A stretch of DNA of 64,000 nucleotides from NCBI RefSeq assembly GCF_932526225.1, contig NC_064036.1, positions 17,382,953 to 17,446,952 on the forward strand. The letters run 5' to 3'. The DNA comes from Nematostella vectensis. Its lineage: Eukaryota > Cnidaria > Anthozoa > Actiniaria > Edwardsiidae. This document shows positions 11,934 through 24,700 of this stretch, piece by piece. The first letter of the stretch is position 1, and each line of letters opens with the position of its first letter. The notes below the pieces were generated by a model. That model was given only the letters and a program-made list of their open reading frames with translations. It had not been told where the DNA came from and ran no database searches. The position numbers and the translations under genes were made by a program.

Positions 11934-13206
11934 GTTCGCACCGATTCCTTCCTCATCCACGATGAATTGGTAGAAATACATGGCGATGGCAAGAGTGAGA
12001 CTCTGTATAATAACCCGTTATTTATGTCAGCGATGGAACAGTTGGCCACGAAATATCAGATGTTTCAAGTTGAACTAAATGAGTCTTATTTTCTCTCTAG
12101 TGTCCTGAGATCCTTGTTGAGAGCTCTTCGACAAATTCTTAACAAGGTTAGTAGTGACAATACCCAGAACATGTTAAATACTCATAGATGATTAGCCTGC
12201 GAAACATGCTCTTGAAAAGCGCCCCAGAAAAGCCGCACGTAGCGCTCGGCCAAAAACAGGGTGATTGGGGCGAGTAAGGAATTGTTTTTCACACAACTAA
12301 GCAACTAGTGCCTGTTACAGCACAACCAGTTTTAACGGTTTAAAAACCGTGAACACTTAAAATATGTTCAGACACTGAGACTTGTTGAGACATGTTTCTA
12401 GTTGACTGTTTGAATATCTCGCGAGTGATTTGTCGGAACAAACATTCCATACGTATTTCCGGCGTTCACCGATTTCTTGGTTGTAAGCAGTTAGTGTTAA
12501 AACACTTCTAAGAGCACCTGAATCATTCCAAAACGTGCAACGTGTAGATATTTATAGCACAGTAGTCCCACAGTAACTCACTCCTGTGGCATTTTTTTTA
12601 CCCCTTTTATCTTAAGCCTAAAACTGCTGAAATAAAAATCCTAGAAAAAAAATCTTCTTTGTATTAATAGGTTCCATAAAATATCACTTTGGAGTGTTAT
12701 CTTTTTAAGGTATCTCAAGCTCGAAGTTTCCTTTTTTTTCGTTTCCAGATTGACAACGTCATACGTCAACGTAAAGGAGGTCCTCTTATGCACTACAAAC
12801 GTAAGTACACGTGTTGCATGGAATTTGGAAGCGTAGCAAGGTGGTCTCCACACTAAGAGTAAAAATTTACCTCATTTCCACTCATTTTTGCACAATTGCG
12901 GGAACTTAGAATTTCTCAATATTTTACTCGTTGTACATCTTTCTGTGTGATATGTAAAGTTCACGACATTTCTTTCTCGGACTTGGGACATATTTTACTA
13001 GGTTGACAAAAAGGCGGCTGACAATACCCCTTTCAATCCTTTTTTTGCACATTTCAGGAGAATTGGCCTCCCACATGACTAATATCGACAAGGTTGTTGG
13101 TGAGCTCGATGACAGACGTGACGAAAAGGAGGTGCAGGACGCGCTGACCGAGTATGAGTTTCTGCAGGCTCGTGCAAAACAACTCATGGGGCAAATTATA
13201 GAGTAA
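11934..13206 (+). CDS. Small helical orphan protein, three exons, 5' end uncertain
   Basis: Three segments with consensus splice sites join in frame: up to 12146 (donor AAG/GTTAGT), 12749-12800, and 13058-13206 ending in TAA. The first segment is open from 11934, and its first in-frame ATG is at 12024. From that ATG the product is about 107 residues, rich in Leu, Lys, Glu and Asp, with likely amphipathic helices (LRSLLRALRQILNK; VVGELDDRRDEKEVQ). No signal peptide or membrane segment is visible. An AATAAA signal at 13608-13613 fits the 3' end. I do not recognise the family. Confidence 0.45.
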
Positions 13207-14358
13207 GTTATAGAGTAATCACACCTTTAGGGAAACAAAAGCACACATCAAAAATACTTTTACGATCGCAGCTAGCATCCGTTTAATAGACAACAGTGCT
13301 ATTACAACTCAAGGAATTTTTATGATCCTACCTATGACGTCATTAACATTATCTAAGGAGATTAATATTTGCAGATATCCCCGTTGTCCATTTATCATAC
13401 CCCTAAAACTCATAGTATTTTTTTGGGCAGGTGAACGTAAAGGAAGACATGACCAGCCTGCATAACTTGGATGATGGACCGGATTGGATAATTTCTTCTC
13501 AAATTTTCGTTTTGTGATTGTTCTTTTGACTAATTGAATTACAAGACAAAATGGTTATACGTACCTTTTTTTGTTAGAGTTAGCATATTGTATTGATTAC
13601 CTTGGTAAATAAACTGTTGAGTATTTCATTTGTTTTGCTGGGTTACGGTTATTTAGATTAAAGCTTGCTTGAGCTTGTTTCTTATGGGGTTGCTGTTTGT
13701 TACAAGACAGCGCTGGTTGCAACCCTGTTCCGTGTGCTTTGAGTTAATGAGGGCATATAGTGTCTTTGAGCTTATGAATGAAGGTAATGAATTTATCGAT
13801 GAAGAAATGGTTGGTGTTAACATATAATGCACTGAACGGCTTGAATTAAGAATACCATGCATTAGGTCCGGAGGAGGCACTCAAAGAAGGCACTTTCTCG
13901 TCTTCTACCTTATATCAGAATAGAGACGCTAATACAAGAGGGGCCTATATTGGAAATTGGGCGCCTTAACAAACATTTACAGTAATACACTGGAAGAGAG
14001 GTCAAGACAGTCTTCTGTCTTTCAAGAGATATCAGGGGCGGTTCCAGGATTTCAAAATGGGGGATGGTTAATGGCCGGGTAAACGGCATATAACTGATCA
14101 AGTGGTTCTTGGTAGGTCACTACCTAAACGTACGTATTCGCTATATTCAGTAGAGTTTGTGATTTCTCATGGAAGACGGTCTCATAGAAAAGGCGCGAAA
14201 CAAACATTTGAAACAGCTGTAGCCGATCAGAGCGCGCCATTCGCCTTTAATATATTCAGTTGCAATTCCATCTCCTCGCGCACTTCCCTGATAGATCTTA
14301 CAATACTTCTCTCTGAGTTGGATTTGACGCGTCAGCAAAGTCAAGCAGGCGAAGGAAA

Positions 14359-14991
14359 ATGGACAGTACCTTTCGTCCCTTAGACATTTCTTCAAACAAA
14401 GTGACTTTTCAATTTTTTTTACTCAAAAAGAGGGGTGGATATCCACCCAATCCACAGGGTGGACACTCAGGCGGTTCTAGACAACGAGATAACGCATCAT
14501 CGACAGGTGCGGAAAAAGTACCAAAGCGCGCCTTTGCCGTTACCCATGCTGTGTCTGTGGCATCCGGCATCGCTGCAGGAGCGCTTTCCAGCGCCGCGGT
14601 AGGGGTCTCTTTGAGTGGGATAGGGGTTCTGGTCGGCGGTCCGCTGGCAGGGGTCGCTGGGCTGATCGGTTTCGTTGGCGCAGGCGCAGGGATAGTCTCT
14701 AGGGGTCTTACGAGCAAGGTGGCTAAACACGAAGACACGATGGTTTTAGCTGAGAGTAAGAAAAACTCGATCAGCGTGCTGGTCTCTAAGGCTCTGCAAG
14801 ACGGGCGTATCTCGGACGAAGATTTTCGGCTAATACTTCGGGAACAAAAGAGATACGCTATCAGAGCTCGACACGGCCTCGCATCGCGTGACAAAAAAAG
14901 CAAGAAAGGGCCCTCCCTGGAGACACGCGAAAAGATGAAAAAGAGGCTGCGAGAAATTCGCGAAGAGTTCGGGAGCGAGGTGTTCGAGTAA
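14359..14991 (+). CDS. Glycine/alanine-rich membrane-associated orphan with SKALxDGxISDEDF motif
   Basis: The open frame has 210 codons. A short Gly/Pro/Ser-rich start is followed at about residues 66-115 by a long small-residue hydrophobic stretch (GIAAGALSSAAVGVSLSGIG, then GGPLAGVAGLIGFVGAGAG). After it come a charged helix, the motif SKALQDGRISDEDFRLIL, and a very basic, helical C-terminus (KKRLREIREE). I recognise this arrangement as a recurrent multi-copy orphan family in cnidarian genomes, probably spread with mobile elements; its function is unknown. The ATG at 14359 may not be real: a pyrimidine tract with AG just before codon 25 could be a 3' splice site, making this a terminal exon. 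Codon use is GC-richer than its surroundings. Confidence 0.6.
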   Translation: MDSTFRPLDISSNKVTFQFFLLKKRGGYPPNPQGGHSGGSRQRDNASSTGAEKVPKRAFAVTHAVSVASGIAAGALSSAAVGVSLSGIGVLVGGPLAGVAGLIGFVGAGAGIVSRGLTSKVAKHEDTMVLAESKKNSISVLVSKALQDGRISDEDFRLILREQKRYAIRARHGLASRDKKSKKGPSLETREKMKKRLREIREEFGSEVFE

Positions 14992-15501
14992 AACTCAGGT
15001 TTAAACGCTAGCGGCTTCGAATTTACGGCCGAAAAACGGTTATTCCGCGCTCCGTAGGGTTGCGGTCCAATCCAATGCTCGGTATACTACAGGACAGACG
15101 GGGGTCTAATTGCAAGGTTCACACATGTTACCGCCGCCTGGACGGCAAGCGCTGGGGGAGGGGGGCAGCCACCCTGTTATCGCGCCGCCCGGCGCGCGCT
15201 AGCTAGGCGCTCCGGAGGGCGAGGAGGCGGGACACCAGGATGAGCCTGTGCTTTCGCAACACAGCAATTTTTAGATCTTCCTGTAAACTTCCGGTAAAGT
15301 TAAGCTCTATAAAAGAGCCCTGTCATCGACCTGTGACCGCTACGGCCATTACGTGGTATAGCCATAAAAGTATATATAAGCTAGTTTTTACAGAAAAGTC
15401 TTCGATGTGGGTTGAGCTTGCGCATGCGCCTTGTTCACTGACGTCAATCGATCTTTTACGGATCAGTCCAATTCAAGTTGTTAGTTTACAAAACAAGTAA
15501 A

Positions 15502-15579
15502 ATGCTAGCAAAGCTTTTAATTCTCCTTCTTCTAGTACTTGAAGATTCGCATCTCTGGGTTTTCGCATTATTTGTTTGA
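15502..15579 (+). CDS. Possible 25-codon peptide or signal-peptide exon
   Basis: A short frame begins MLAKLLILLLLVLEDSH and ends after 25 residues. The Lys followed by a run of Leu/Ile looks like a secretory signal. It lies about 190 bases below a TATAAAAG. Its first AUG context (AGTAAAATGC) is acceptable. No downstream exon that could follow was found, so it may be chance. Confidence 0.2.
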   Translation: MLAKLLILLLLVLEDSHLWVFALFV

Positions 15580-16030
15580 ATTTTTGCTGAAAGAGTGATT
15601 TTGTGCTGAAAGAGCGGATAGCCAAAGCTACGACTTTTAAAGTCAGAGAAACACAAGGGAAAAGCCTCTGTTAGCAGGGCCTTTCTTTGCAGGGTAATAA
15701 AAGAAAGCCTCTGTTTGCAGGTCAAAAAATAGTATGGCCTTTCATAAGTTGTTTTTTCTATAATTATTTTTTATACATTAAGTGCTAAATATCAAACAAA
15801 ACTCGTTCAAACACGCTTATTTATCAAGAAACGATCAATAACGATTTTGCGAATTTCTAGAATGTTGACATGCTTAAAATACATATGACTGTAGCTTGAT
15901 TAATTATGTCGGGTATTTAACTTCTGTTTCCGGAGAGAATAGGGAGAAATTTGACATGCTAGCAAAAGCAGTTCGAACGGTGAGATACCAATTAGGATAA
16001 AAACTAACTTTACTCAGATGTTACTTCGGC

Positions 16031-16105
16031 AATACCTCGGTGGTATAGTGGTTCTGTCGCTTGTCTAAGACGTCAGAGACCGGAGGTTCGATCCATAATT
16101 GTGAC
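16031..16105 (+). ncRNA. tRNA-Asp-like fragment, probable SINE or tRNA pseudogene
   Basis: An A-box-like phrase (GGTGGTATAGTGGTT) and a B-box (GGTTCGATCC) are spaced as in a tRNA gene and resemble tRNA-Asp, with GTC in the anticodon region. The acceptor stem cannot form (ACCTCGG opposite AATTGTG) and the anticodon stem is weak, so it is not a working tRNA. A tRNA-derived SINE head is the best reading. Confidence 0.45.
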
Positions 16106-16744
16106 GTCTAATTTTTTTTCTTTACTTTTTATGTTAATAATAAATAATCAAACTGTTCTTGGTGTTTCGTCACATCGAAAAGAAAGGACATTGTTATGTA
16201 CTCCCAGCATCTTGGATGTGTTCATCCATTGTTCAAAATTCATCCTGTATATGTTTTGCACACAAGAAAATAACTAGAAAAACAAATTTGCATTCACGAG
16301 TTGGCTCACAGAGCCCTTTGATTTAATCAATAAATCAACTTATGCAACTGAGGGATATTTCCAACGAAAGATCCTGCTTTTAAAACCGAGAAACATATCT
16401 GCAAAAGAAGTACGAGATTTGCTTATTCTTTGTTTGACATCAAGATTAAGGATAAAATAGATTAATTTGCAGTTACAAGGTATGACGTACACAGCTTTAT
16501 TCAAGCGAGAAACTATTCGTTATAAAAATAATTTGAATTGGATCTAATCTGGGTATTGTAGTGCTTTGTACAGGAAAAGGTTAACTGCACTTACACTGCA
16601 AACGTACATTACAAAATATATCTGATTAAACCACGATAATAAAAAAACGACTTAATAATTATAAAAATGGCGGATCTACAAGGGCTGTTGAATTTATAAA
16701 AAACTTTATCAAAGTTCTTGCTGTTAAGAAAGAGGTATCTAATA

Positions 16745-17215
16745 AATGCATTGGTCGGTTAAAACGTTTAACACTAAAAGTTCTTTAATCCGCTTTCTTT
16801 ATAGTAATCTAGCTAAAAGAAAGTTAAGTACAGATTAGCTTATAAAGTTGATCGGAATTTGAATTTTCTACAGAGCTATGAACATTTTCTTGGCCGCGCG
16901 AAAGGAGATTGAATCGAGTGTATAATTTCAAGTTTTGGCGGGAAAAAACTAAAACAACGCACTTTCCTTCTCATGTTATGCACAATGAAACGAAAACCAT
17001 TTAAAGCAGATAACTTTATGCAAAAAAGAAAATATTGTTTTGTTGTAGGTTTTATTATGGTAAAGGTAGGTTTTATTAGGTATTATTATTATGTTTTATT
17101 AGGAATTTACGTTGTTATGCGCCCTTGGTTGCTACGCTGACGCGCGCGCTAGCAATTTAGGCGAGAAAAAATCGCTCCCGGTTTTAAAATGGCGGGGTTT
17201 TTCAAAGCGCGCGCG
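16745..17215. repeat. Dispersed repeat, copy 1 of a local pair
   Basis: This block shares ordered matches with 17745-18130, including TTCTTGGCCGCGCGAAAGGA at about 16890, a TTTTGGCGGGAA phrase, an ACAATGAAAC phrase and a GCGCGCGC segment. The pair diverges by substitutions and short indels. No coding capacity is seen. Confidence 0.65.
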
Positions 17216-17582
17216 CGTTTGTTCACAAAATTTTCGCCTGTAAAAAATGTTTCATTTTTCCCCCTTTTGCAACAAGATGTCTAGTTTATTAAAGTTGTTA
17301 TTATTTTGTATACAATTAATCATGCTCTTATGCTAAAACGCCGCCAACTGGGCGTAGCAAAAAAAAAAAAAAGGAAAAGATGTGCTTTGGTCTGAAGGCA
17401 GCGCGGAGAGCGCCGTGCACTAGGTTTGGTGGCTAAGCATCCGCGCCTCCAAATAGTCTTGGCCAAAGCGCATGCGTTAAAAACGACTTCCGGTCGCAGA
17501 AAAAAGGTATAATGGCACCCTAAATTTTTGAAATCGTGACAATATTTTGTAAGAAAATAATATCAAAAGTGCTCTAAACCCC

Positions 17583-17650
17583 TTTACAACCCCACACTTC
17601 CCCGGGACCATGGGGGTGGGGATTTCAAATGACTAGTGCATTAATTCTGC
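17583..17650. repeat. End fragment of the 48.3-kb palindromic-end repeat
   Basis: The segment ACACTTCCCCGGGACCATGG, followed by a GACTAGTGCAT phrase, matches both ends of the element at 48283-48826. Confidence 0.55.
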
Positions 17651-17744
17651 CGTGCCGAATTTGAAAGGGTCCGCAGTAAATGGCCATGTTGTTGCGGCTA
17701 CCCTGCGTATTGTGGGGAAGCTAATAAAATAAATAAAAAACAAA

Positions 17745-18130
17745 AGTTCTTATAGCCTTTCACTTAAAGCATTTTAGCCAAAAGAAAGCATAGATAAACT
17801 TTCAAATTCTGAAAAGGGAGTTTAATTTAATTGAAAACCGAATTTTCTACTGAGCTATGAAAATTTTCTTGGCCGCGCGAAAGGAGATCGAGGGAATAAT
17901 TTCCTGTTTTGGCGGGAATAATTTCCTGTTTTGGCGGGAATAATTTCCTGTTTTGGCGGGAATAATTAAACCAGCCGCTAAAATTCTCAAAATTGAGTTT
18001 TGTATTGCTATGCCACCTACAATGAAACAAAAAACATTCAAAGCCACAGAATTATATGCGAAAAAGAAAATATCGTTCTGCTGTAGTTTTCAAAAACAGC
18101 GCGCGCTCGTGGGAATGTTGCGATCCTTGA
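17745..18130. repeat. Dispersed repeat, copy 2, with an internal 22-bp triplication
   Basis: This is homologous to 16745-17215. At 17893-17965 the phrase GGGAATAATTTCCTGTTTTG is tandemly present three times, a local expansion absent from the first copy. The open frames through it on both strands come from the repeat. Confidence 0.65.
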
Positions 18131-18698
18131 TTGCGCATGTAGGCGAAAAATGCGAAAACAACTCACAGACTACAAAATATCTGCTAAATTTTGCAGATTT
18201 GTTTCCTGAAGTTAAATAATCATTTGACTTACTACCAGGTTGAGATATAAAAATGAGGGTAAAACTTACCACACAACGATCTTTAGCAATAACTAAGAAG
18301 ACATGAACACGGTAACTAGCTTACCCCGCGCATATATTTTATCATACAATTTGATTGACATCTCGAACTACGTCACAAATGACTAGACCCGGGCCTTTCC
18401 TGTTCACGGTGTTTTTTCCGCAGGTTGACAAAAATACCTCAATATTGTAGATTTGAGTTATTCGCGCGAATACGAACCACATCATTTGGAAGATGAAAAT
18501 ATGAAGAATCGACCAAATCTTACAATTCAGATAGGATGGAGTTTGAGACCAAATGTGTGTAGGGGGGAGGGGGTATTACCACAGGGAGCCCGATCAAAAA
18601 CCCGGGCAAGAACGAGTGGGACTGGGACTGGGACTGTGCTGGCAGTGGAGCTCGTTTACACTATGAATAATAAATAATACAACTAAAGATATTTCATT

Positions 18699-18704
18699 TT
18701 TATT
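18699..18704 (-). promoter_or_regulatory. Poly(A) signal AATAAA of the astacin-MAM-trypsin gene
   Basis: The hexamer, read on the minus strand, lies about 28 bases past the TAA stop at 18732-18734. The position fits a very short 3' UTR. Confidence 0.6.
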
Positions 18705-18731
18705 CCATCCTAGCCCATGTTTACAGAAAGG

Positions 18732-21700
18732 TTACGGTCGCGCCATTTCGCTTTTGATCCAATCAAGGACATACTTGACACGCGCGTACACGCCAAACTT
18801 CCCCGGCGCCGCGCACCCATTCCCCCAGCTAGTGGCACCCTGAATATAAAACCGCCCTGCATTTTCACACACCATGGGACCCCCCGAATCCCCCTGGCAC
18901 GCATCGACTCCGCCGGCATCTAGACCTGCGCAGAGCATAGACTCGTGGATTTGACCGCGGTACGCCTTCATACAGCGGGCGCGCCCAACGACTGGGACTG
19001 TCGCCTGCTGAAGAATGTCCGGGGCGGAGCCGTGAGAGGAGAGCTTGCCCCAGCCTGTGATATAGCATCTGTCCCCCTCCTTAGGCTCTGGTACTTGATC
19101 TGGTAGGCATGCAAAGTTCACGTATCTGAATCATTGGCAAAAGTAAGGATAGGGAAATAGTAAGGCACGGGACGAAGCATTATTCTTAGTTTACTATCTG
19201 AAATGCATAGGCAAGGAAATCCAGAAATAGGCAAGGAAGAAGTGTTGACTAGACGGCAACGGAAGATAGCTATGTAGCAGGGGTAGAGACATTAGGGACA
19301 CGTGCCCCCCCCCCCTTAATATTTAAAAAAATTATAAGGAAATGACCAGTAGGGGCGTGCCCCCCCCAATATTTTAAAAAATATAAGGAAATGACCAGTA
19401 GGGGCGTGGCCTCCCCGCAATATTTTTAAAAAATATAAGGAAATGGCCAGTAGGGGCGTGTCCCCCCCAATATTTTCTTAATGTTTCTATACTGTTGCCC
19501 CCTCCAGGCCTGCTACGGCCCTGAACGGGGCTTCAGCAAACAGTACCCAAAGGTGATGGCTGAGCTATAGTCTAGAATTATATAGTCAGCTCACCTGTCC
19601 AGTTTAGCCGGTCTGTCCAGTTTTAGGAGCGCGATGTCGTTTGCGTACCCCACAGGTCTGTGGTAGTTCGGGTGGGTGACGAGGCGAATCACCCGGAAGT
19701 CTTGCTCGTTTCCGCTACCCTTAGTTCTCCTGTGAGCTCCGAGCCTAGGACACACGTGACACACATAACGCTTCCTATACACGAACTGACACCATACACA
19801 AACACAAGTAAGCAAGCCTAGGACTCACGTGACACACATAACACTTCCTATACACGAACTGACACCATACACGAGCACAAGTAAGCAAGCCTAGGACTCA
19901 CGTGACACACATAACGCTTTCTATACACGAACTGACACCATACACGAGCACAAGTTAGCGAGTCTAGGACTCACGTGACACACATAACGCTTCCTATACA
20001 CGAACTGACACCATACACGAGCACAAGTAAGCAAGCCTAGGACTCACGTGACACACATAACGCTTCCTATACACGAACTAACACCATACACGAGCACAAG
20101 TAAGCGAGCCTAGGACTCACGTGACACACATAAAACTTCCTATACACGAACTGACACCATACACGAGCACAAGTAAGCGAGCCTAGGACTCACGTGACAC
20201 ACATAAAACTTCCTATACACGAACTAACACCATACACGAGCACAAGTAAGCGAGCCTAGGACTCACGTGACACACATAACGCTTCCTATACACGAACTGA
20301 CACCATACACGAGCACAAGTAAGCGAGCCTAGGACTCACGTGACACACATAACGCTTCCTATACACGAACTAACACCATACACGAGCACAAGTAAGCGAG
20401 CCTAGGACTCACGTGACACACATAAAACTTCCTATACACGAAATGACACCATACACGAGCACAAGTAAGCGAGCCTAGGACTCACGTGACATATAACATT
20501 TCCTATACACGAACTAACACCATTACACGAGCACAAGTAAGCGAGCCTAGGACTCACGTGACACACATAACATTTCCTATACACGAACTGACACCATACA
20601 CGAGCACAAGTAAGCGAGCCTAGGACTCACGTGACACACATAAAACTTCCTATACACGAACTAACACCATACAAGGGCACAAGTAAGCGAGCCTTGGACT
20701 CACGTGACACACATAACATTTCCTATACACGAACTTACACCATACACGAGCACAAGTAAGCGAGCCTAGGACTCACGTGACACACATAACGCTTCCTATA
20801 CACGAACTGACACCATACAAGGGCACAAGTAAGCGAGCCTAAGACTCACATGACGTCAAGCTCTGTGCATCGATACAAGACGTGAGTGCAAGAACTAAAC
20901 CTGGCCGTGGACACAGGCATTCAGGAGGGCACTTCTAACACCAATGTCAGTTAAGAAGTCAAATAGTTGATAAAACTCCATCGAGTTGGGAGAAAGCCCT
21001 AACAGCATCGAAAGAACTAAAAATGCGTGGAACAAAAATCCTACGGGTTATCGCTGACCAGTTGATAGGTTAAGAGAGGCTACTGGCTACGGGATACTGA
21101 AGAAACAACAAATGTTTGGAAATAATTTGAATACCTTTGGTGAATTTTGTTATAGGTCCAAGGTTTAACTCGGTTGTCGTGCAATTAGAAATACGAACAA
21201 TTTCGCATGCCTAGTTCCTATCAGAGGTTGAAAAAATAAAAATGTCTGTGTATCAACAGCTCACCTTATGTGCACTCGACTCGCCGTCTCGCCCTTTAAA
21301 CAATGTGTAGCCGTTAGAACCCACTCCGGGTGAATCAAAGTACCGCCACAGTATGGGTACCCTGTGGACGTTCTGAGTTGAGCCTGCCATGGCCAGCCTC
21401 CTTGCTGGGCAGTGGTGCCCCCCACAATCCTTGCGTGGTGACTGACGCCACATGACCCTGAAGTTATTCGGATTAGCATACGTTTGTTCCCAGTCGCTAC
21501 TCAAGTGGTTTGTCACCTTCAACTAGCCCCTCGTTTTGATTTATAATAAATGGAATAAGTATTTTGATACTAAAATAAAAATATGATCATTGTATTAAAT
21601 GGTATTACTGTTTATACGTTAGTCAAACTTACCAACTGGTGGTATAGTCGGTTTAGCTGTTAAAGGAAAACAATACATCAAAACAGATAATTTGCCCAAA

Positions 21701-24700
21701 GCTCGCAGCGATGCATTTATTAACTGAGTATAACGAAGGCGTGACGCATTTTTGGGGGTACGCCGGACATACCTGAACATGATGTGAGCCGTATATCATC
21801 AATAGCGATGTCTCCGGTGAAGGATAAACCTCGTACACCCTCAAATACAAGCTGAAGCAACAAGCATCACATAAAAAACCCTCTTATACATTGCGCGAAA
21901 ATAATAAGCCCCGCTGAATAGTCATTAGGCTAATTAGTCATTACCTTTTACACAAATGTAGGGCCGGAGCCAGAAATAGATTCGGACCAAGCCACTATTG
22001 TGGAGATGACGGCCGTCGCAGTATGAACCAGAATGGAGAACCGTGTATAACTTGATTATCTATATTTTTGGAGATCATTACCCCCTGCTGGGCCAATCGT
22101 AACCATTCCCTGCACCCACGGGTCAACTTACCGAGTTAGCTCCAACATCTTTGATCTGAATATTGGCCTTGTTCCACTGGTCTCCTTGGTCGCCTTTTTT
22201 GCTCCAGATCTCCGTGTCTCCAAGTTTGACGCGCAGTTCGCCGGTGGATACGCCGTACATGTGGTAGTAGAATTCCAAACAGCGATCACCATCCAAGACA
22301 ACCCCACGCTTCTCGAGCCGCGCAGTGTAACCCTGGCGACCCTTTGAGGTCTCTATGTACATGTAGTGGCCTAAAAAACGAGATAGTAGTAATACCAGAC
22401 TGGTTTCGTGTTTGGTAAGTCTCTATCTACGTGTAGTATTCTACCTACGGTCTCTATCTACACGTAGTAGCAAATAAGACGATTATACGGTTTCTAGGCA
22501 CCTGTAGTAGCCATGGAGTGAGAAGTAAAAAAATAAAAAAGACAGTAGTTCGAGAAGGTTATGCTGCTATTTAAAGGATGAAAGGATCCTTGGAGATACG
22601 GGATTTTTATTATTCAATATAAGTTAATGAAAAATAGATCAGCCTACCTTCTCCGAACGGTGTCGAATCTGGGTCTTACCTCTTCCAGAAATGTCAAAAC
22701 TTAGGGTTTAACTCTTAGAGACTTTGGGCCTCACATCTTTTGGACGTGTCCGAACTTGGGCCTTACCTCTTATGGACATGTCCGATCTTGGGCGTCACCT
22801 CTTTTGGACGTGTCCGAACTTAGGCCTCACCTATTATGGACGTGTCCGAACTTGGGCCTTATCTCTTTTGGACGTGTCCGAACTTAGGCTTTACCTCTTT
22901 TGGACGTGTCCGAACTTAGGCCTCACCTCTTATGGACGTGTCCGAACTTGGGCCTCATCTCTTTTGGACGTGTCCGAACTTGGGCCTTGCCTTTTTAATG
23001 TCCAAATTCGAGTCTTACCTATTCCTGACGTGTCCGAGCTCGGTCCAGTGTTTTGTGTAGATGTTGAACCTGTATTTCTTATCCAATTAAAGTTGTCACT
23101 GGAAGACTGAACGAATCCACAGGTACCATGATCAAAATCGCAGAAGAAATCTAGTAAAAAAACACACACAATTTTAGATTTTAGGAATGTGCATAACAGT
23201 TTTATCACAAACGGTTGTTGGCCGAAGTGTTTTTTAGTGTATGTGACAGAGAGATTGTTTTTAGACTGTTGTGACTGTATGGGAGAAAGCTGCGCTACAC
23301 AAATAAGGTTGTGTTACGAGTGTCACGGGGTTTTGTGACAGAGAAGAATTTGTTACAGCTTGTTGTGTTTCAGAGTGTTAGGTGACAGTAGTTAACCTTT
23401 GGCGCCTCCTGATGGTGGCAGCGTCATGGGTCTGTCCGTGACAGGAGGTGGTCGCGTGACAGGCTTCTCAGTGACAGGCGCTTGCGTTACTGGGGGCTTG
23501 GTGACGGGCGGACGAACTCCTGATAAAGTAAGCATGGCAAAAATAATTCTCTGTAGGGAGAGGGGGATCTTCTTAGCTAGGATGCATCTATATCGAGTTA
23601 TGGTTTTAGCATACTGTTCATACGCACCTCCGCTGCATTTATACAGCAGATTTACTTGCTTGATGTCGATGGGGCTGAGCCCGTCCCGCTGACCGAACTT
23701 CACCTGCCGTACGCATTGAGAAGTCAGAAAACAAAACCGGACAACCACTTCCAGATCAGTGCCAGTGTCAGTGCCGGACACTGTGTTTGATACTAGCCTG
23801 TGTATAGTAAATGCCCCCAGTTTCTTGGCCTTTTCAACGTATAATTTATTTGGACGATGGAAGCGTTTGTGTTTTAATGTTGATGACATACCCCCGGTTT
23901 CTTGGCGACGATGGTAGGTTTGCCATTAGCGCTGAAGATCTTAGGGCCGTAGTGCATGATGGAGCCGTAATCATACGGCGTGCCGAGAGAGTCTACTTCA
24001 CCTGCCGAATGCTTCATGAAATTGCTCGCCATTCCTACACAAGTTGTCAACAACAGTCATCGAGTGTTATTAAAATAACCCGATGTGAAAAGGGAAATAT
24101 GCTTTGGAGCATTTTTCAGCTATTTTTTATTGTAAAAATGTCGTTTCACTCTCACAACCTTCAATATTCTAAAGTTAGCTAGTTTTGATAATGAAGAAAA
24201 TCATACTGGTATCAACCATGAGCCAAATGATGGAGAGTTTTTTTTAGATCCATAGACCTTCCATTCCGGAGCCATTTCTCACTCGCTTATTCCTGATAAA
24301 CAACGTCTGGGTACGTTCGCACTTCTACGGCAGAGATGAAAACAATGTGCGAAACCGTTGACATTATTAGTGTAATAAAATTGACGGTTTAGAATTTACC
24401 GAGACGGATATTCTCAAACAAGATGGTGACGTAATCATCTCGATCGGGTCTCGTCTGCTCGTGAAAGAAGCCAAGGGCATGGCCTGTGAGAAAAAAAACG
24501 ACAAAAATCTTTTAAACAAATTTTAGGTCGGAGAACTTAGAACAGATCATTTAGCAGCAGCTTGCTACGGCGCTGACAAAGTTACCTTACAATTACGCCA
24601 GGTTACTACTAAAATGCCTAAAATTATATCATCGAACACGGGTGATCTATGATTTATGTTCGCTATAATTATTTGTACGTTGCGTATTGGCGTAGCTACG

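Larger units (their letters stand above)
14992..18698. other. Non-coding interval with a GC-rich patch and scattered repeats
   Basis: There is no convincing gene. A CpG-rich patch lies at about 15120-15240, and a TATAAAAG sequence at about 15308 could be a core promoter. The rest is AT-rich with repeat copies listed separately (16745-18130 duplicated block, 17583-17650 repeat end, 22-bp array, tRNA-like fragment). Confidence 0.5.

Noticed and set aside
22724-23110. Plus-strand 128-codon frame with [12 protein letters not shown] repeats
   Set aside because: It is antisense translation of the 32-bp donor array.
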